DNA of 6,661 bases from CAZGMJ01 sp964526785 (GCA_964526785.1 CAZGMJ010000129.1:1-6661); one strand, 5' to 3'; shown: positions 1 to 6,423, numbered from the stretch's first letter. Notes: generated by a model not told the origin, from the sequence alone. Numbers and translations: made by a program.

Positions 1-61
1 ATGTGCGTTATGCAGCAACATGACAGTGTTCAATAAACCTTGCTCCCCGTAGTATATAGGT

Positions 62-2407
62 TTGTTCGGGCGCTTGGGCTTTGATGGTGAGATATTGAAT
101 CTGGTCTTGGAAGCAGTAGACGTCAATGGGATGGATGATTATGTCGGCGCGCTCGCAGCCAGCAACAACGGCAACATCGCCAATTGTAGCAGTGCCGGCA
201 CCATCAATGGGCGCAGCTACGTCGGTGGCCTTGTTGGCCATAACATGGAAGGCAACATCACCACGAGTCACAACTCAGGAAGGGTCAAAGGGTACGGAAC
301 TGTCGGTGGCCTTGTGGGATACAATCTCACCAACAGCAGTATCACGATGAGCCACAACTCTGGGACAGTCACTGCATCTGGAGTGGTCGGTGGTCTCGTA
401 GGTGTCAGCGAAGGGGGAACTGCGATTATCGCAAGCTACAACACCGGCACTGTCAGTGGAGATCGGACGGTGGGTGGCCTCGTTGCTAAGAACCACGAGG
501 CTGGCACGGTCATGATGAGCTATAACACGGGCACAGTTACTGGGGGTGACTACGTCGGTGGGCTTGTGGGCTGGAACTCCGAAGGGAGCATATTTACGAG
601 CTACAGCTCAGGAACAGTCCACGGGACTGGTTGGGAGTATGGCTTTGGGGGCATTGGCGGGCTGGTGGGTCACAACGGGCTGCGAGGCAGCATCACCGCC
701 AGCAACAGCACCGGTAACGTGGGCGGAGATTGGAAGGTTGGCGGCTTGGTAGGCTCGAACGAGGGGACAATCGCCATGGGCTACAGCACCGGGGTGGTTA
801 CAGGAGATCAAGATGTCGGGGGCCTCGCAGGCTGGAGCTACGGCAGCATCACTGCGAGTTTCTGGGACACTGAGACATCGGCCCAGGCCACCAGCGCTGG
901 CGGTATCGGCCTGACTACCGGCGAGATGCAGGACCCAAACAGCTTTTTGAGTGCCGGTTGGGATTTTGTAGGCGAGAGGGGCAACGGTACGTGTGACTAC
1001 TGGCGCATGGCGGAGGGTGATTATCCGAGATTGCCTCGTGATGGTGGCGAGGATCCGATCGTGCCGGAGGGATCGGGAACTATCGGGGAGCCGTATCTCG
1101 TTCGAGATGGCGAGGACCTAGGGACCATGTGGTTCAGGCCCACGGCCCACTATCGGCTGGAGACGTCTGTGGACCTTTCCGGCGTCACGTGGCCCATGGC
1201 GGTCGTCCCGTGGTTTGATGGGACGTTTGACGGCAATGGGAACGTGATTAGCGGCCTAGACATAAAAGGGGGCGGAGAGCTGGGGCTGTTTGGACAATTG
1301 GGTCCTTGCGCACAGATTTCGAATCTGGATTTGGAGGCAATAGACGTCAATGGAGTCGGTGACTATATCGGAGGACTCGCAGGACGGAGCTATGGTTGTG
1401 TATCCAACTGTTCTACCGTTGGCGCCGTTATCGGAGATGAATACGTCGGTGGGATAGTGGGTTGGGATTACCCCTCTGACAAGATAATCGGGAGCCACAG
1501 TGGCGGCACAGTTAAGGGGTCTATGTGGGTTGGTGGCTTGGTCGGCAGCGGCTCCGGCAGCATCACCGGTAGCTACAGCACCAGTGATGTTTGTGGACAT
1601 TACCATGTAGGGGGGCTGGTTGGCTCATATTTCATCGGGTCCATAGAAGAGGTCAGCGGCGGAATAACTACAAGCTACAGTAAGGGTGCCGTCAGTGGGG
1701 TAGATCGCGTCGGCGGCCTCGTCGGCAGAAGCCACGTCAACATCGGTGCAAGCTTCAGCAGCGGCACAGTCAGTGCAGAGAACTATGTCGGGGGGCTCGT
1801 GGGCGAAAACATGGGGGGCAATATCAGGACAAGCTATAGCACGAGCGTGGTCATCGGGGGAGAGTTTGTCGGTGGCCTCGCGGGCTATACGGAGAGTAGT
1901 GACATCTACAGCAACCGAATTACTGGCTGTTACAGCGCAGGGGCGTTGAGCGGAGACAACTATGTGGGCGGGCTTGTTGGTTACAGCCACGACGGAAGAA
2001 CCATTTTTCGCGCTAATTTCATCGACGTGGAGGCCTCAGGACTTGGAGGCGGTGGCACCGATGGCAAGACCACGGCCCAGATGCAGACCGAAGGGACATT
2101 TCTTGATGCCGGATGGGACTTCGTGGGTGAAACCGCAAACGGCAACGACGATATCTGGACAATCTGCGAGGGAACAAACTATCCCCGGTTTGCCTGGCAA
2201 ATCCCCCCGGGTGATTTGGTCTGCCCGGATGGCGTCACGATGGCCGATTTCTCCGTGCTGGCACATCGCTGGCTGGACGAGAACTGCGACGCGACCAACG
2301 GCTATTGCGATGGCGCGGATATTGATCTCTCCGGCTCCGTTGATGGAGATGATCTTGCCGCCTTCGCCGAAAGCTGGCTGGATGGGATTGGGAGGATAGG
2401 TCAATGA
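62..2407 (+). CDS. GLUG-repeat protein with dockerin-like C-terminus, 5' end missing
   Basis: This is a large repeat protein, probably exported and surface-associated in intact relatives; its substrate or partner is unknown. It has two similar halves. The first GLUG array spans residues about 27-267 and the second about 435-653, with units of the form YVGGLVGxNxGxIxxSYSTGxVxG. Each array ends in a cap (FWDTE or NFIDVE, then AGWDFVGE). Residues about 337-430 form the front domain of the second half (GEPYLV, FDGTFDGNGNVISGL, LGLFGQLG). Residues about 718-778 hold two dockerin-like segments (MADFSVLAHRWL, then DIDLSGSVDGDDLAAFAESWL), the second with an EF-hand-like loop. No signal peptide is visible. 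The only start near the open end is TTG at 62 without a Shine-Dalgarno; an in-frame TAG lies at 50-52, and codons 53-61 (Tyr-Ile-Gly) still fit the family. The first half therefore lacks its front domain, so the gene is probably a truncated remnant. ATG 131 is an alternative start. Confidence 0.8.
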   Translation: MFGRLGFDGEILNLVLEAVDVNGMDDYVGALAASNNGNIANCSSAGTINGRSYVGGLVGHNMEGNITTSHNSGRVKGYGTVGGLVGYNLTNSSITMSHNSGTVTASGVVGGLVGVSEGGTAIIASYNTGTVSGDRTVGGLVAKNHEAGTVMMSYNTGTVTGGDYVGGLVGWNSEGSIFTSYSSGTVHGTGWEYGFGGIGGLVGHNGLRGSITASNSTGNVGGDWKVGGLVGSNEGTIAMGYSTGVVTGDQDVGGLAGWSYGSITASFWDTETSAQATSAGGIGLTTGEMQDPNSFLSAGWDFVGERGNGTCDYWRMAEGDYPRLPRDGGEDPIVPEGSGTIGEPYLVRDGEDLGTMWFRPTAHYRLETSVDLSGVTWPMAVVPWFDGTFDGNGNVISGLDIKGGGELGLFGQLGPCAQISNLDLEAIDVNGVGDYIGGLAGRSYGCVSNCSTVGAVIGDEYVGGIVGWDYPSDKIIGSHSGGTVKGSMWVGGLVGSGSGSITGSYSTSDVCGHYHVGGLVGSYFIGSIEEVSGGITTSYSKGAVSGVDRVGGLVGRSHVNIGASFSSGTVSAENYVGGLVGENMGGNIRTSYSTSVVIGGEFVGGLAGYTESSDIYSNRITGCYSAGALSGDNYVGGLVGYSHDGRTIFRANFIDVEASGLGGGGTDGKTTAQMQTEGTFLDAGWDFVGETANGNDDIWTICEGTNYPRFAWQIPPGDLVCPDGVTMADFSVLAHRWLDENCDATNGYCDGADIDLSGSVDGDDLAAFAESWLDGIGRIGQ
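140..860 (+). repeat. First GLUG repeat array (about 8 full units)
   Basis: Tandem coding repeats of about 24-34 codons. Each starts with an aromatic or aliphatic residue followed by VGGLVG or a close variant, then a turn with Asn/Gly/Ser, then SYSTGTV-like strands. I count about eight complete units and a ninth partial unit ending at the SFWDTE cap. GLUG repeats are associated with secreted proteins of bacteria and are expected to form parallel beta-helices. Units vary in length, with insertions in the sixth unit around 630-655. Confidence 0.85.
1364..2020 (+). repeat. Second GLUG repeat array (about 7-8 units)
   Basis: A second set of VGGLVG-type coding repeats, preceded by a segment (LFGQLG ... 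ISNLDLEAIDVNG) that closely matches the opening of the first half (LFGRLGFDGE ... LEAVDVNG). The two halves therefore look like an internal duplication. The fourth and seventh units are longer than the rest because of inserted residues. The array ends at NFIDVEASG, equivalent to the FWDTE cap of the first array. Confidence 0.85.
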
Positions 2408-2862
2408 ATAGAGTGAGAGTCTGGCCAGTTTCAGGAGTAATTGCTCTGCTGGTCACAGTCTGCCTCCTCAGAGTATCCGTCCACGCCCAATACAGCGGCG
2501 GCACCGACACGCCCGACGACCCCTACCAGATCACCACCGCCCAGGACCTCATCCTCCTCGGCCAGACCCCTAACGATTACGACAAACACTTCGTCCTGAC
2601 AGCCGACATCGACCTCGACCCAAATCTCCCGGGGCGAAGAGTCTTCGACATGGCCGTCATTGGTCCCGATACCGATTTGACTGAGACGTACTATCAGGGA
2701 GTTCCTTTCACCGGTGTCTTCGATGGCAATGATCATGTGATCTCGCGTCTGCAAATCGCGGGTGAGAGTCATGTGGGCATGTTCGGCCAGGTAGGCTCCG
2801 GAGGCGAAATATCGAATCTGGGTATTCCGGCACTGGTATTCCGGGGACACCATACTATTTAG
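2404..2862 (+). CDS. Signal-peptide front end of a second GLUG-repeat protein, truncated
   Basis: Encodes 152 residues. Residues 1-28 are a clear Sec signal peptide: NRVR positive start, hydrophobic ALLVTVCLL core, and a VHA cleavage site before QYSGG. The mature part is the front domain of planctomycete GLUG proteins (GGTDTPDDPYQITTAQDL, HFVLTADIDLD, FTGVFDGNDHVISRL, VGMFGQVGSGGEISNLG). Homology stops at about 2823, exactly where the GLUG array should begin; the last 13 or so codons are unrelated sequence running to a TAG. The ATG overlaps the stop of the preceding gene (ATGA), with an AGGATAGG Shine-Dalgarno-like stretch, so translation is probably coupled to it. The product is likely exported but non-functional. 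It is a broken 5' fragment rather than a natural short protein, because the conserved front domain is cut at the point where the array should start. Confidence 0.75.
   Translation: MNRVRVWPVSGVIALLVTVCLLRVSVHAQYSGGTDTPDDPYQITTAQDLILLGQTPNDYDKHFVLTADIDLDPNLPGRRVFDMAVIGPDTDLTETYYQGVPFTGVFDGNDHVISRLQIAGESHVGMFGQVGSGGEISNLGIPALVFRGHHTI
2821..2862. repeat. Short repeat-like motif at a gene-gene junction
   Basis: GGTATTCCGG occurs twice (2821-2830 and 2835-2844), and the second copy runs into CCGGGGACACCATACT (2841-2856), which can fold back imperfectly. Homology to the GLUG front domain ends at its left edge, and homology to the - strand membrane-protein remnant ends at its right edge. From memory, this CCGGGGACACCATACT motif resembles short intergenic repeats seen in other bacteria, possibly of the kind mobilised by REP-associated Y1 transposases. 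That recollection is unverified and no transposase is present here. Confidence 0.45.
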
Positions 2863-3229
2863 AAGACGAAGCCAGTCTCGCATATATTGAAGGAAATCGT
2901 GTGAGTCGATCATCTGTTGACGGTCTCGCGGTATGCCAAACCCGCACTTTTCGATCTTCGATATTTCAATGAGTCGCTCGATACCATTCCGATGAGGTAT
3001 TGGATTAGGTTGCTGCGAAGTCGAAATACGCAACGGCCGCATTCTCCGAATCCGGAATAGCCCGCTCCGCTTCAATCCTGGCAAGCTGCTTGTCGACAGA
3101 CTGCAGGCTGATAATCCCCGCCATCCACAGCGGACAAAGCACAACGACCGCCATCGCAATAACAACAGTCAAAATGATGATGAGCCTGCGACGTTTGGAT
3201 TTCGGTGTCCTCTCTCCCAATATCCTCAT
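2863..3229 (-). pseudogene. Remnant of a single-pass membrane protein gene (planctomycete hypothetical family)
   Basis: Reading down from ATG 3227-3229, the first open part is 74 residues ending at a TAA (3005-3007). It has a basic N-terminus (residues 6-15, KSKRRR), one membrane helix (about 16-41, rich in Ile/Val/Ala) and then SVDKQLARIEAERAIPDSEN, typical of a one-helix protein with a large extracytoplasmic domain. A second frame resumes immediately: it reads GIERLIEISKIEKCGFGIP and DFLQYMRDWLRLLN between about 3010 and 2863, which looks like the continuation of the same family. The spacing is shorter than I recall for relatives, so an internal deletion with a frameshift is likely. The 3' part is absent. 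A TTG at 3242-3244 is an alternative start, and GGGAGG lies only one base before the ATG. Function of the intact family is unknown to me. Confidence 0.6.
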
Positions 3230-3244
3230 GCCTCCCAGTGTCAA

Positions 3245-3427
3245 TCCGGCTGGTTGATAACACCGCCGCCAGCGCGGTCATGCCGCTGTCGGCCCTCAGA
3301 CAGACCGCTGTATACCCGCTGCACGCGGAATACATGCACGGTACAACTGCTGCATCCTATGCCGCCATCCATGATGTCGGTATTGCTTATGGTTTCCTTG
3401 GCGCCCGGTGCCGCGGGCCGGCAAGGT
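3245..3427. other. Spacer between glyS and the membrane-protein remnant
   Basis: I find no credible gene in these 183 bases. The short open frames lack a ribosome binding site and family-like composition. The only structure I can point to is the hairpin next to the glyS stop codon. Confidence 0.5.
3396..3426 (-). terminator. GC-rich hairpin directly after glyS
   Basis: One base beyond the glyS TAA the - strand can form CCTTG/CAAGG closing a second stem GCCCG/CGGGC with a six-base loop. There is no U-run after it in the - direction, so it is not a classical intrinsic terminator. It may slow polymerase or protect the 3' end of the glyS mRNA. The position right after the stop is the main argument for a role. 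Confidence 0.4.
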
Positions 3428-4906
3428 TTACATATCAAGCTTCTCGCGCAAATAGCCGAGCAACTGATCCGTCGAGACGCGTGTCTGCTCCATCGAATCG
3501 CGCTGCCGAACGGTCACCGTGTTGTCTTCGAGCGTCTGGCCGTCCACCGTCACGCAGAAGGGCGTGCCCGCCTCGTCCTGCCTGCGGTAGCGCCGCCCGA
3601 CCGCACCCTTCTGATCGAAAAAGCACGCGAAATGCTTCTTGCACTGATCGCAGATCTTGCGCGCAATTTCGGGCATGCCCTCTTTTTTGACCAGCGGAAA
3701 GACCGCCACCTTGGTCGGCGCGATAGCCGGATGAAATCGCAGCAGATTCCGCTTCTCCCCGCGAACCTCCTCTTCATCGTACGCATCGACGATAAACGCC
3801 AGCGCGCTGCGGTCTACACCGGCGCTCGGTTCGATCACGTACGGAATGTATCGCTCTTTCTTCTCGTCATCGAAGTACGACAGCGGCCCCTTGTGAAAGT
3901 CCTCCGCCTCATCCGCCAGTTCAATCCTGCTCAGGTCCCGATCGTTCTCGAACCACCGGTTCATGGTGCGAATGCCGCGCTGATGCTGGCGCAGATCGAA
4001 ATCGGTCCGGTTGGCGATGCCCTCCAGTTCCTGCCAGTCGCCTGAGCCGAACGGGAACTTGTACTCGACGTCGACGCACGCCTTGGCGTAATGCGCCAAC
4101 TCGTCCGGATCGTGGTCGCGGAATCGCAGGTTCTCCTTCTTGATCCCCAGATCCGTGTACCAGTTGAACCGGGCCTCCTTCCAGTGCTCGTACCACTGCT
4201 CGTCGGTGCCGGGCTCGCAGAAGAACTCCAGCTCCGCCTGCTCGAATTCCCGTGTGCGGAAGATGAAGGCCTTGGTCGTAACCTCGTTGCGAAAGCTCTT
4301 GCCGATCTGGGCGATGCCGAACGGAATCTTGACCCGCGTCGTGTCCAGCACGTTGCGGAAATTGGCGAAGATGCCCTGGGCAGTCTCCGGCCGCAGGAAC
4401 ATCGTCATCGAGTCATCGACGTTCGCGCCCATCTTCGTTTCGAACATCAGCTTAAACGGCATCGGCTCGGTGAAGTTGCCCACGTTGCCGCAGCCCGGGC
4501 AGAGCTTGCCCGTAAGATCGTGCGCTTGGGCCTGGGCCGTATCGATAGAGACGTGCTCGGTATGCTGGGCCGCCTGCTCGGTGTCCGCATCCTCCAGATG
4601 GTCCACCCGCGTCCGCGTGTTGCACTTGCGGCACTCGGCGATCAGGTCCGCGAATTTGTCCGCATGGCCCGACGCCTTCCAAACCATCGGATGCATCAGG
4701 ATGCTGCAATCGAGCCCGACCACGTCGTCCCGCATTTGCACGACGTGCTTCCACCACGCCTTTCTGACGTTGCTCTTGAGTTCCACGCCCAGCGGGCCGT
4801 AGTCATAGCAGCTCGCCAGTCCGCCGTAAACCTCGCTCGATTGAAAGATGAACCCTCTTCGCTTGCACAACGATACGATATCGTCGAGTTTTGCCAGTTT
4901 TGCCAT
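3428..4906 (-). CDS. glyS: Glycyl-tRNA synthetase, single-chain alpha2 class II type
   Basis: Charges tRNA-Gly with glycine using ATP, in the cytoplasm, as an expected homodimer. The 492 residues run from ATG 4904-4906, preceded by AGGGA at suitable spacing; a GTG six codons upstream is less likely. The N-terminus FIFQSSEVYGGLASCYDYGP and the following GVELKSNVRKAWW form the class II motif 1 region (about 20-52). Cys92/Cys95 and Cys136/Cys139 form a zinc-ribbon-like CxxC pair around a family insertion. RPETAQG lies at 172-178, motif 2 around FRNE at 205-208, and motif 3 at GVDRSALA, 363-370. The anticodon-binding domain fills about 390-490 (IAPTKVAVFPLV, VTVRQRDS). No signature residue is missing and the length is normal. 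This is the archaeal/eukaryotic-like form, not the bacterial alpha2beta2 enzyme. It is transcribed alone from its own promoter. Confidence 0.97.
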   Translation of the reverse strand: MAKLAKLDDIVSLCKRRGFIFQSSEVYGGLASCYDYGPLGVELKSNVRKAWWKHVVQMRDDVVGLDCSILMHPMVWKASGHADKFADLIAECRKCNTRTRVDHLEDADTEQAAQHTEHVSIDTAQAQAHDLTGKLCPGCGNVGNFTEPMPFKLMFETKMGANVDDSMTMFLRPETAQGIFANFRNVLDTTRVKIPFGIAQIGKSFRNEVTTKAFIFRTREFEQAELEFFCEPGTDEQWYEHWKEARFNWYTDLGIKKENLRFRDHDPDELAHYAKACVDVEYKFPFGSGDWQELEGIANRTDFDLRQHQRGIRTMNRWFENDRDLSRIELADEAEDFHKGPLSYFDDEKKERYIPYVIEPSAGVDRSALAFIVDAYDEEEVRGEKRNLLRFHPAIAPTKVAVFPLVKKEGMPEIARKICDQCKKHFACFFDQKGAVGRRYRRQDEAGTPFCVTVDGQTLEDNTVTVRQRDSMEQTRVSTDQLLGYLREKLDM

Positions 4907-4952
4907 GATTGAATCCCTAAACACGATCCTGGTTTATTCCTGCGAAACGTGT

Positions 4953-4980
4953 ATTATAGGGCAATCCTGGCCGGTTACAA
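4953..4980 (-). promoter_or_regulatory. Probable sigma70-type promoter of glyS
   Basis: On the - strand there is a perfect -10 box TATAAT (4953-4958) with a TTGTAA -35 box (4975-4980), 16 bases apart. Transcription would start near 4946, giving a leader of about 40 bases before the glyS ATG. The leader is too short for a T-box, and I see none of the T-box elements. Confidence 0.65.
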
Positions 4981-5160
4981 GGATCGACTGTTGCGCGGGC
5001 CGGTTTCCCGCCGGGTGACCCGACTGCAGGCACAGGCCTGCGATGCGGCGGTACCTGCAGGCAATACGCAGGGCCAACGCGAGTCGAATGCGGCAGGCAA
5101 TGAGATACGACCATCGGGCTGGCCTTGCCGGTGGTGGACCTCTCAATCGCATATGCCGAG

Positions 5161-5184
5161 CGGCGCAATGCGCCGTTTTCGGCG
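5161..5184 (-). terminator. Two overlapping hairpins after the half-ferritin gene pair
   Basis: Downstream of the TAA at 5189-5191 two stems share one arm: CGGCGC/GCGCCG with a three-base loop (5161-5175) and CGCCG/CGGCG with a four-base loop (5171-5184). They cannot form together. No U-run follows in the - direction. In the + direction TTTT (5176-5179) follows the first stem and another TTTT lies at 5187-5190, so any intrinsic termination would be better for + strand transcripts. Its role is inferred from position only. Confidence 0.35.
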
Positions 5185-5188
5185 GGTT

Positions 5189-5410
5189 TTAGAGCGTATT
5201 GTTGACGAGATTGATGATTTTGTCGACCAATTGGGCGTGTCTGCGCTCATCCTCGGCTATGCTTGCAAAGGCGCTGCTGACCTTCGGCTGGTCGATCTGG
5301 TCGCTTTCGGCGATGCGCGTGTAGAGGTCGGCGGCCGAGAGCTCCAGCGACTTCATCGTTTCGAACTCCTGCTTGATCCTGCTTTTGTCAGGTTTGCCGG
5401 TCGTTGCCAT
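5189..5410 (-). CDS. Two-helix half-ferritin/rubrerythrin-like protein with Glu and ExxH
   Basis: A 73-residue protein predicted to be two helices, about 11-37 and 42-72. Helix 1 carries Glu23 in the pattern ExxAxxxY (Glu23, Tyr30), and helix 2 carries Glu55 and His58 in EDERRHAQ, an ExxH motif. This is one half of the carboxylate-histidine diiron site of ferritin-like four-helix proteins, so the protein would need to pair with a second copy or with its neighbour's product to build a full site. A role in iron or oxidant handling is inferred from this motif only. There is no signal peptide or membrane segment, so it should be cytoplasmic. Its ATG (5408-5410) lies inside the 3' end of the upstream gene, an overlap of 23 bases, with GAGG just upstream, implying translational coupling. 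Encapsulin-type ferritins have a comparable two-helix layout, but no encapsulin gene is present in the window. Confidence 0.7.
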   Translation of the reverse strand: MATTGKPDKSRIKQEFETMKSLELSAADLYTRIAESDQIDQPKVSSAFASIAEDERRHAQLVDKIINLVNNTL

Positions 5411-5666
5411 ATTCCCTCATCAGGGCGGTGATGATCCGCTTGTGTTTCTTCGTGTCATCGAGCAGGGTCGTCAGGTAGCCGCGGATGGTCTCGAATATGT
5501 CTGGCTCGAGATTGTCGGGCCAGTTGTCGCGGTCGAGGTATTCCTGGTAGACTCCGCCGGCGATCTGCTCTTCCATGTCCACGGCGGCAGCCAACATGCC
5601 GGCGATGGTCGTCGGTTGCTGGCCGGGGTTGTCTGTCTGCCCGTTGTTGTTCCGGTTCTGTGTCAT
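5388..5666 (-). CDS. Second two-helix ferritin-like protein, metal Glu replaced
   Basis: A 92-residue protein with a polar Asn/Gln-rich N-terminus (residues 1-20) and then two helices, about 21-46 and 55-86. Helix 1 has Glu33 in ExxAxxxY (Glu33, Tyr40), the same spacing as in the downstream gene. Helix 2 has DDTKKHKRI (Asp70-Ile78), which aligns with EDERRHAQL next door, but Thr72 stands where the ExxH Glu would be; His75 is kept. Asp70 or Asp71 might substitute, or the protein may be a structural partner. Translation starts at ATG 5664-5666, the only sensible ATG, with no Shine-Dalgarno. It is the first gene of a two-gene operon. Homology to ferritin-like proteins is my reading of the pattern and is less certain than for its neighbour. 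Confidence 0.6.
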   Translation of the reverse strand: MTQNRNNNGQTDNPGQQPTTIAGMLAAAVDMEEQIAGGVYQEYLDRDNWPDNLEPDIFETIRGYLTTLLDDTKKHKRIITALMREYGNDRQT

Positions 5667-5673
5667 ACAGCAA

Positions 5674-5702
5674 AGCGTATGGCGGGGCGGTGCTTTTGTC
5701 AA
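5674..5702 (-). promoter_or_regulatory. Promoter of the half-ferritin pair, possibly leaderless
   Basis: The - strand has a perfect -35 box TTGACA (5697-5702), a 17-base spacer, and a weak -10 box TACGCT (5674-5679, three of six matching). Transcription would begin within a few bases of the ATG at 5666. Since no Shine-Dalgarno precedes that ATG, a leaderless or nearly leaderless mRNA is the simplest reading. Confidence 0.5.
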
Positions 5703-5711
5703 CAATTGTTG
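5700..5711. promoter_or_regulatory. 12-bp perfect palindrome overlapping the -35 box
   Basis: CAACAATTGTTG is perfectly symmetric and shares three bases (5700-5702) with the TTGACA box. A dimeric repressor bound here would block polymerase. It does not match the Fur or PerR box consensus as I know them, so the regulator, if any, is unknown. Confidence 0.4.
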
Positions 5712-5730
5712 CGAAACGAGAGGCATCGAG

Positions 5731-5840
5731 GGGCAGCAAGGCATCGATGGAAGGCGAACGCCGGGCGACGACGCGGATGAAAGATGGGTAATGTCTCGCA
5801 GGCGCTGACGTTTGCCTATTTTGATATTGGGTTTGTTTTT
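5731..5840. repeat. 110-base dispersed repeat, copy A
   Basis: Aligns without gaps to 5961-6070, exactly 230 bases away; I count about 80 identical positions of 110. Fully conserved blocks are AAGATGGGTA (5781-5790) and GTTTGTTTTT (5831-5840). Confidence 0.75.
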
Positions 5841-5960
5841 CATGTTTATCCATTCGAACGGGAGATCCCTCGACTCGCCCACTCGCTCCGGACGACACCC
5901 GAATCGATGTAGAGGGGTGTCGATTGGGTTTGTTCTTTCGTATGAGGGGCCAGGGGGGCG

Positions 5961-6070
5961 AGGCACCAAGGCATCAAGGGAAGACTGACGGCCGGGGAGG
6001 TTGCGGACGGAAGATGGGTAATACTTCGCAGACACGGCAACTTCTCCATTTTGCTTTTGGGTTTGTTTTT
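5961..6070. repeat. 110-base dispersed repeat, copy B
   Basis: Partner of 5731-5840, with AAGATGGGTA at 6011-6020 and GTTTGTTTTT at 6061-6070. A partial third end (ATTGGGTTTGTT, 5924-5935) lies between the two copies, so the unit may have been present at least three times. Confidence 0.75.
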
Positions 6071-6091
6071 TCGAAAACACATTGAGGCAGT

Positions 6092-6120
6092 GAGGGATTC
6101 CCGACAAATCGGGATTGGCC
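6092..6120. repeat. Hairpin-bearing repeat, copy 1
   Basis: TCCCGA (6099-6104) and TCGGGA (6109-6114) form a stem with a CAAA loop. Flanking GAGGGAT and GGATTGGC match the layout of 6424-6450, which has a different stem and loop sequence, as if the pairing rather than the sequence were kept. Confidence 0.5.
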
Positions 6121-6167
6121 ACAGAGAACGCGGAGAACCAGAGGGCACAGAGTGCGCAGAGAACGAG
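6119..6167. repeat. CACAGAG-type degenerate internal repeat
   Basis: A run of AGAGAAC, GGAGAAC, GGGCACAGAG and GCAGAGAAC units. Similar CACAGAG-rich tracts are common in intergenic DNA of several bacterial groups, from memory. Confidence 0.4.
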
Positions 6168-6174
6168 TTCGGTT

Positions 6175-6225
6175 GGCCGGGTGTCCGCGGTGGCAGGCTC
6201 TTCTCGATGCACGCCTCTGCGAGAG
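6175..6225. repeat. 51-base dispersed repeat, copy 1
   Basis: Aligns without gaps to 6611-6661 with about 40 of 51 identical positions, including GTGTCCGC, TGGCAG and TCGATGCA blocks. Confidence 0.7.
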
Positions 6226-6243
6226 TCTGCCTTTGCGGCCACT

Positions 6244-6261
6244 GTGGTATTGACATACCAC
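6244..6261. repeat. Perfect 7-bp hairpin
   Basis: GTGGTAT and ATACCAC pair perfectly around a TGAC loop. There is no T-run and no adjacent gene, so no function is assigned. Confidence 0.4.
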
Positions 6262-6334
6262 GCTTGCGGGCCAACCGGTGCGGGTGTCGGGCGGGCATTG
6301 CTGATCCTCCAATGGCTGCGTTGGGCTCCTTCAA

Positions 6335-6352
6335 TGTAGTTATATGACTACA
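6335..6352. repeat. AT-rich inverted repeat
   Basis: TGTAGT and ACTACA flank a TATATG centre, within an AT-rich patch. It could be an operator-like site, but no gene follows on either side within the window. Confidence 0.3.
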
Positions 6353-6423
6353 ATACATATAGACGTTTGCCGGGGGTGAAATGTTCGAGGAAAAATCAAA
6401 GATTAAAAAGTACAATGCAAATT

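Larger units (their letters stand above)
4925..5188. other. Spacer upstream of glyS with short internal repeats
   Basis: No gene is supported here on either strand. Besides the glyS promoter and the hairpins at 5161-5184, it holds CTGCAGGCA twice (5024-5032 and 5055-5063) and GCAGGCAAT twice (5057-5065 and 5093-5101). The composition from about 4990 to 5110 is GC-rich and lightly repetitive, which could be a decayed dispersed repeat. Confidence 0.4.

Noticed and set aside
3245..3427. Small Cys-containing protein gene on the - strand after glyS
   Set aside because: The frame starts inside the glyS 3' end, has no Shine-Dalgarno, and its residues show no family pattern.
4091..4912. Long + strand open frames opposite glyS
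   Set aside because: They are antisense to a fully convincing synthetase gene and show only the mirrored codon bias of the real gene.
4907..4946. T-box riboswitch in the glyS leader
   Set aside because: The leader is only about 40 bases and holds no specifier stem or antiterminator.
4949..5431. 160-codon + strand open frame
   Set aside because: It overlaps the half-ferritin gene antisense, has no start signal and no recognisable motif.
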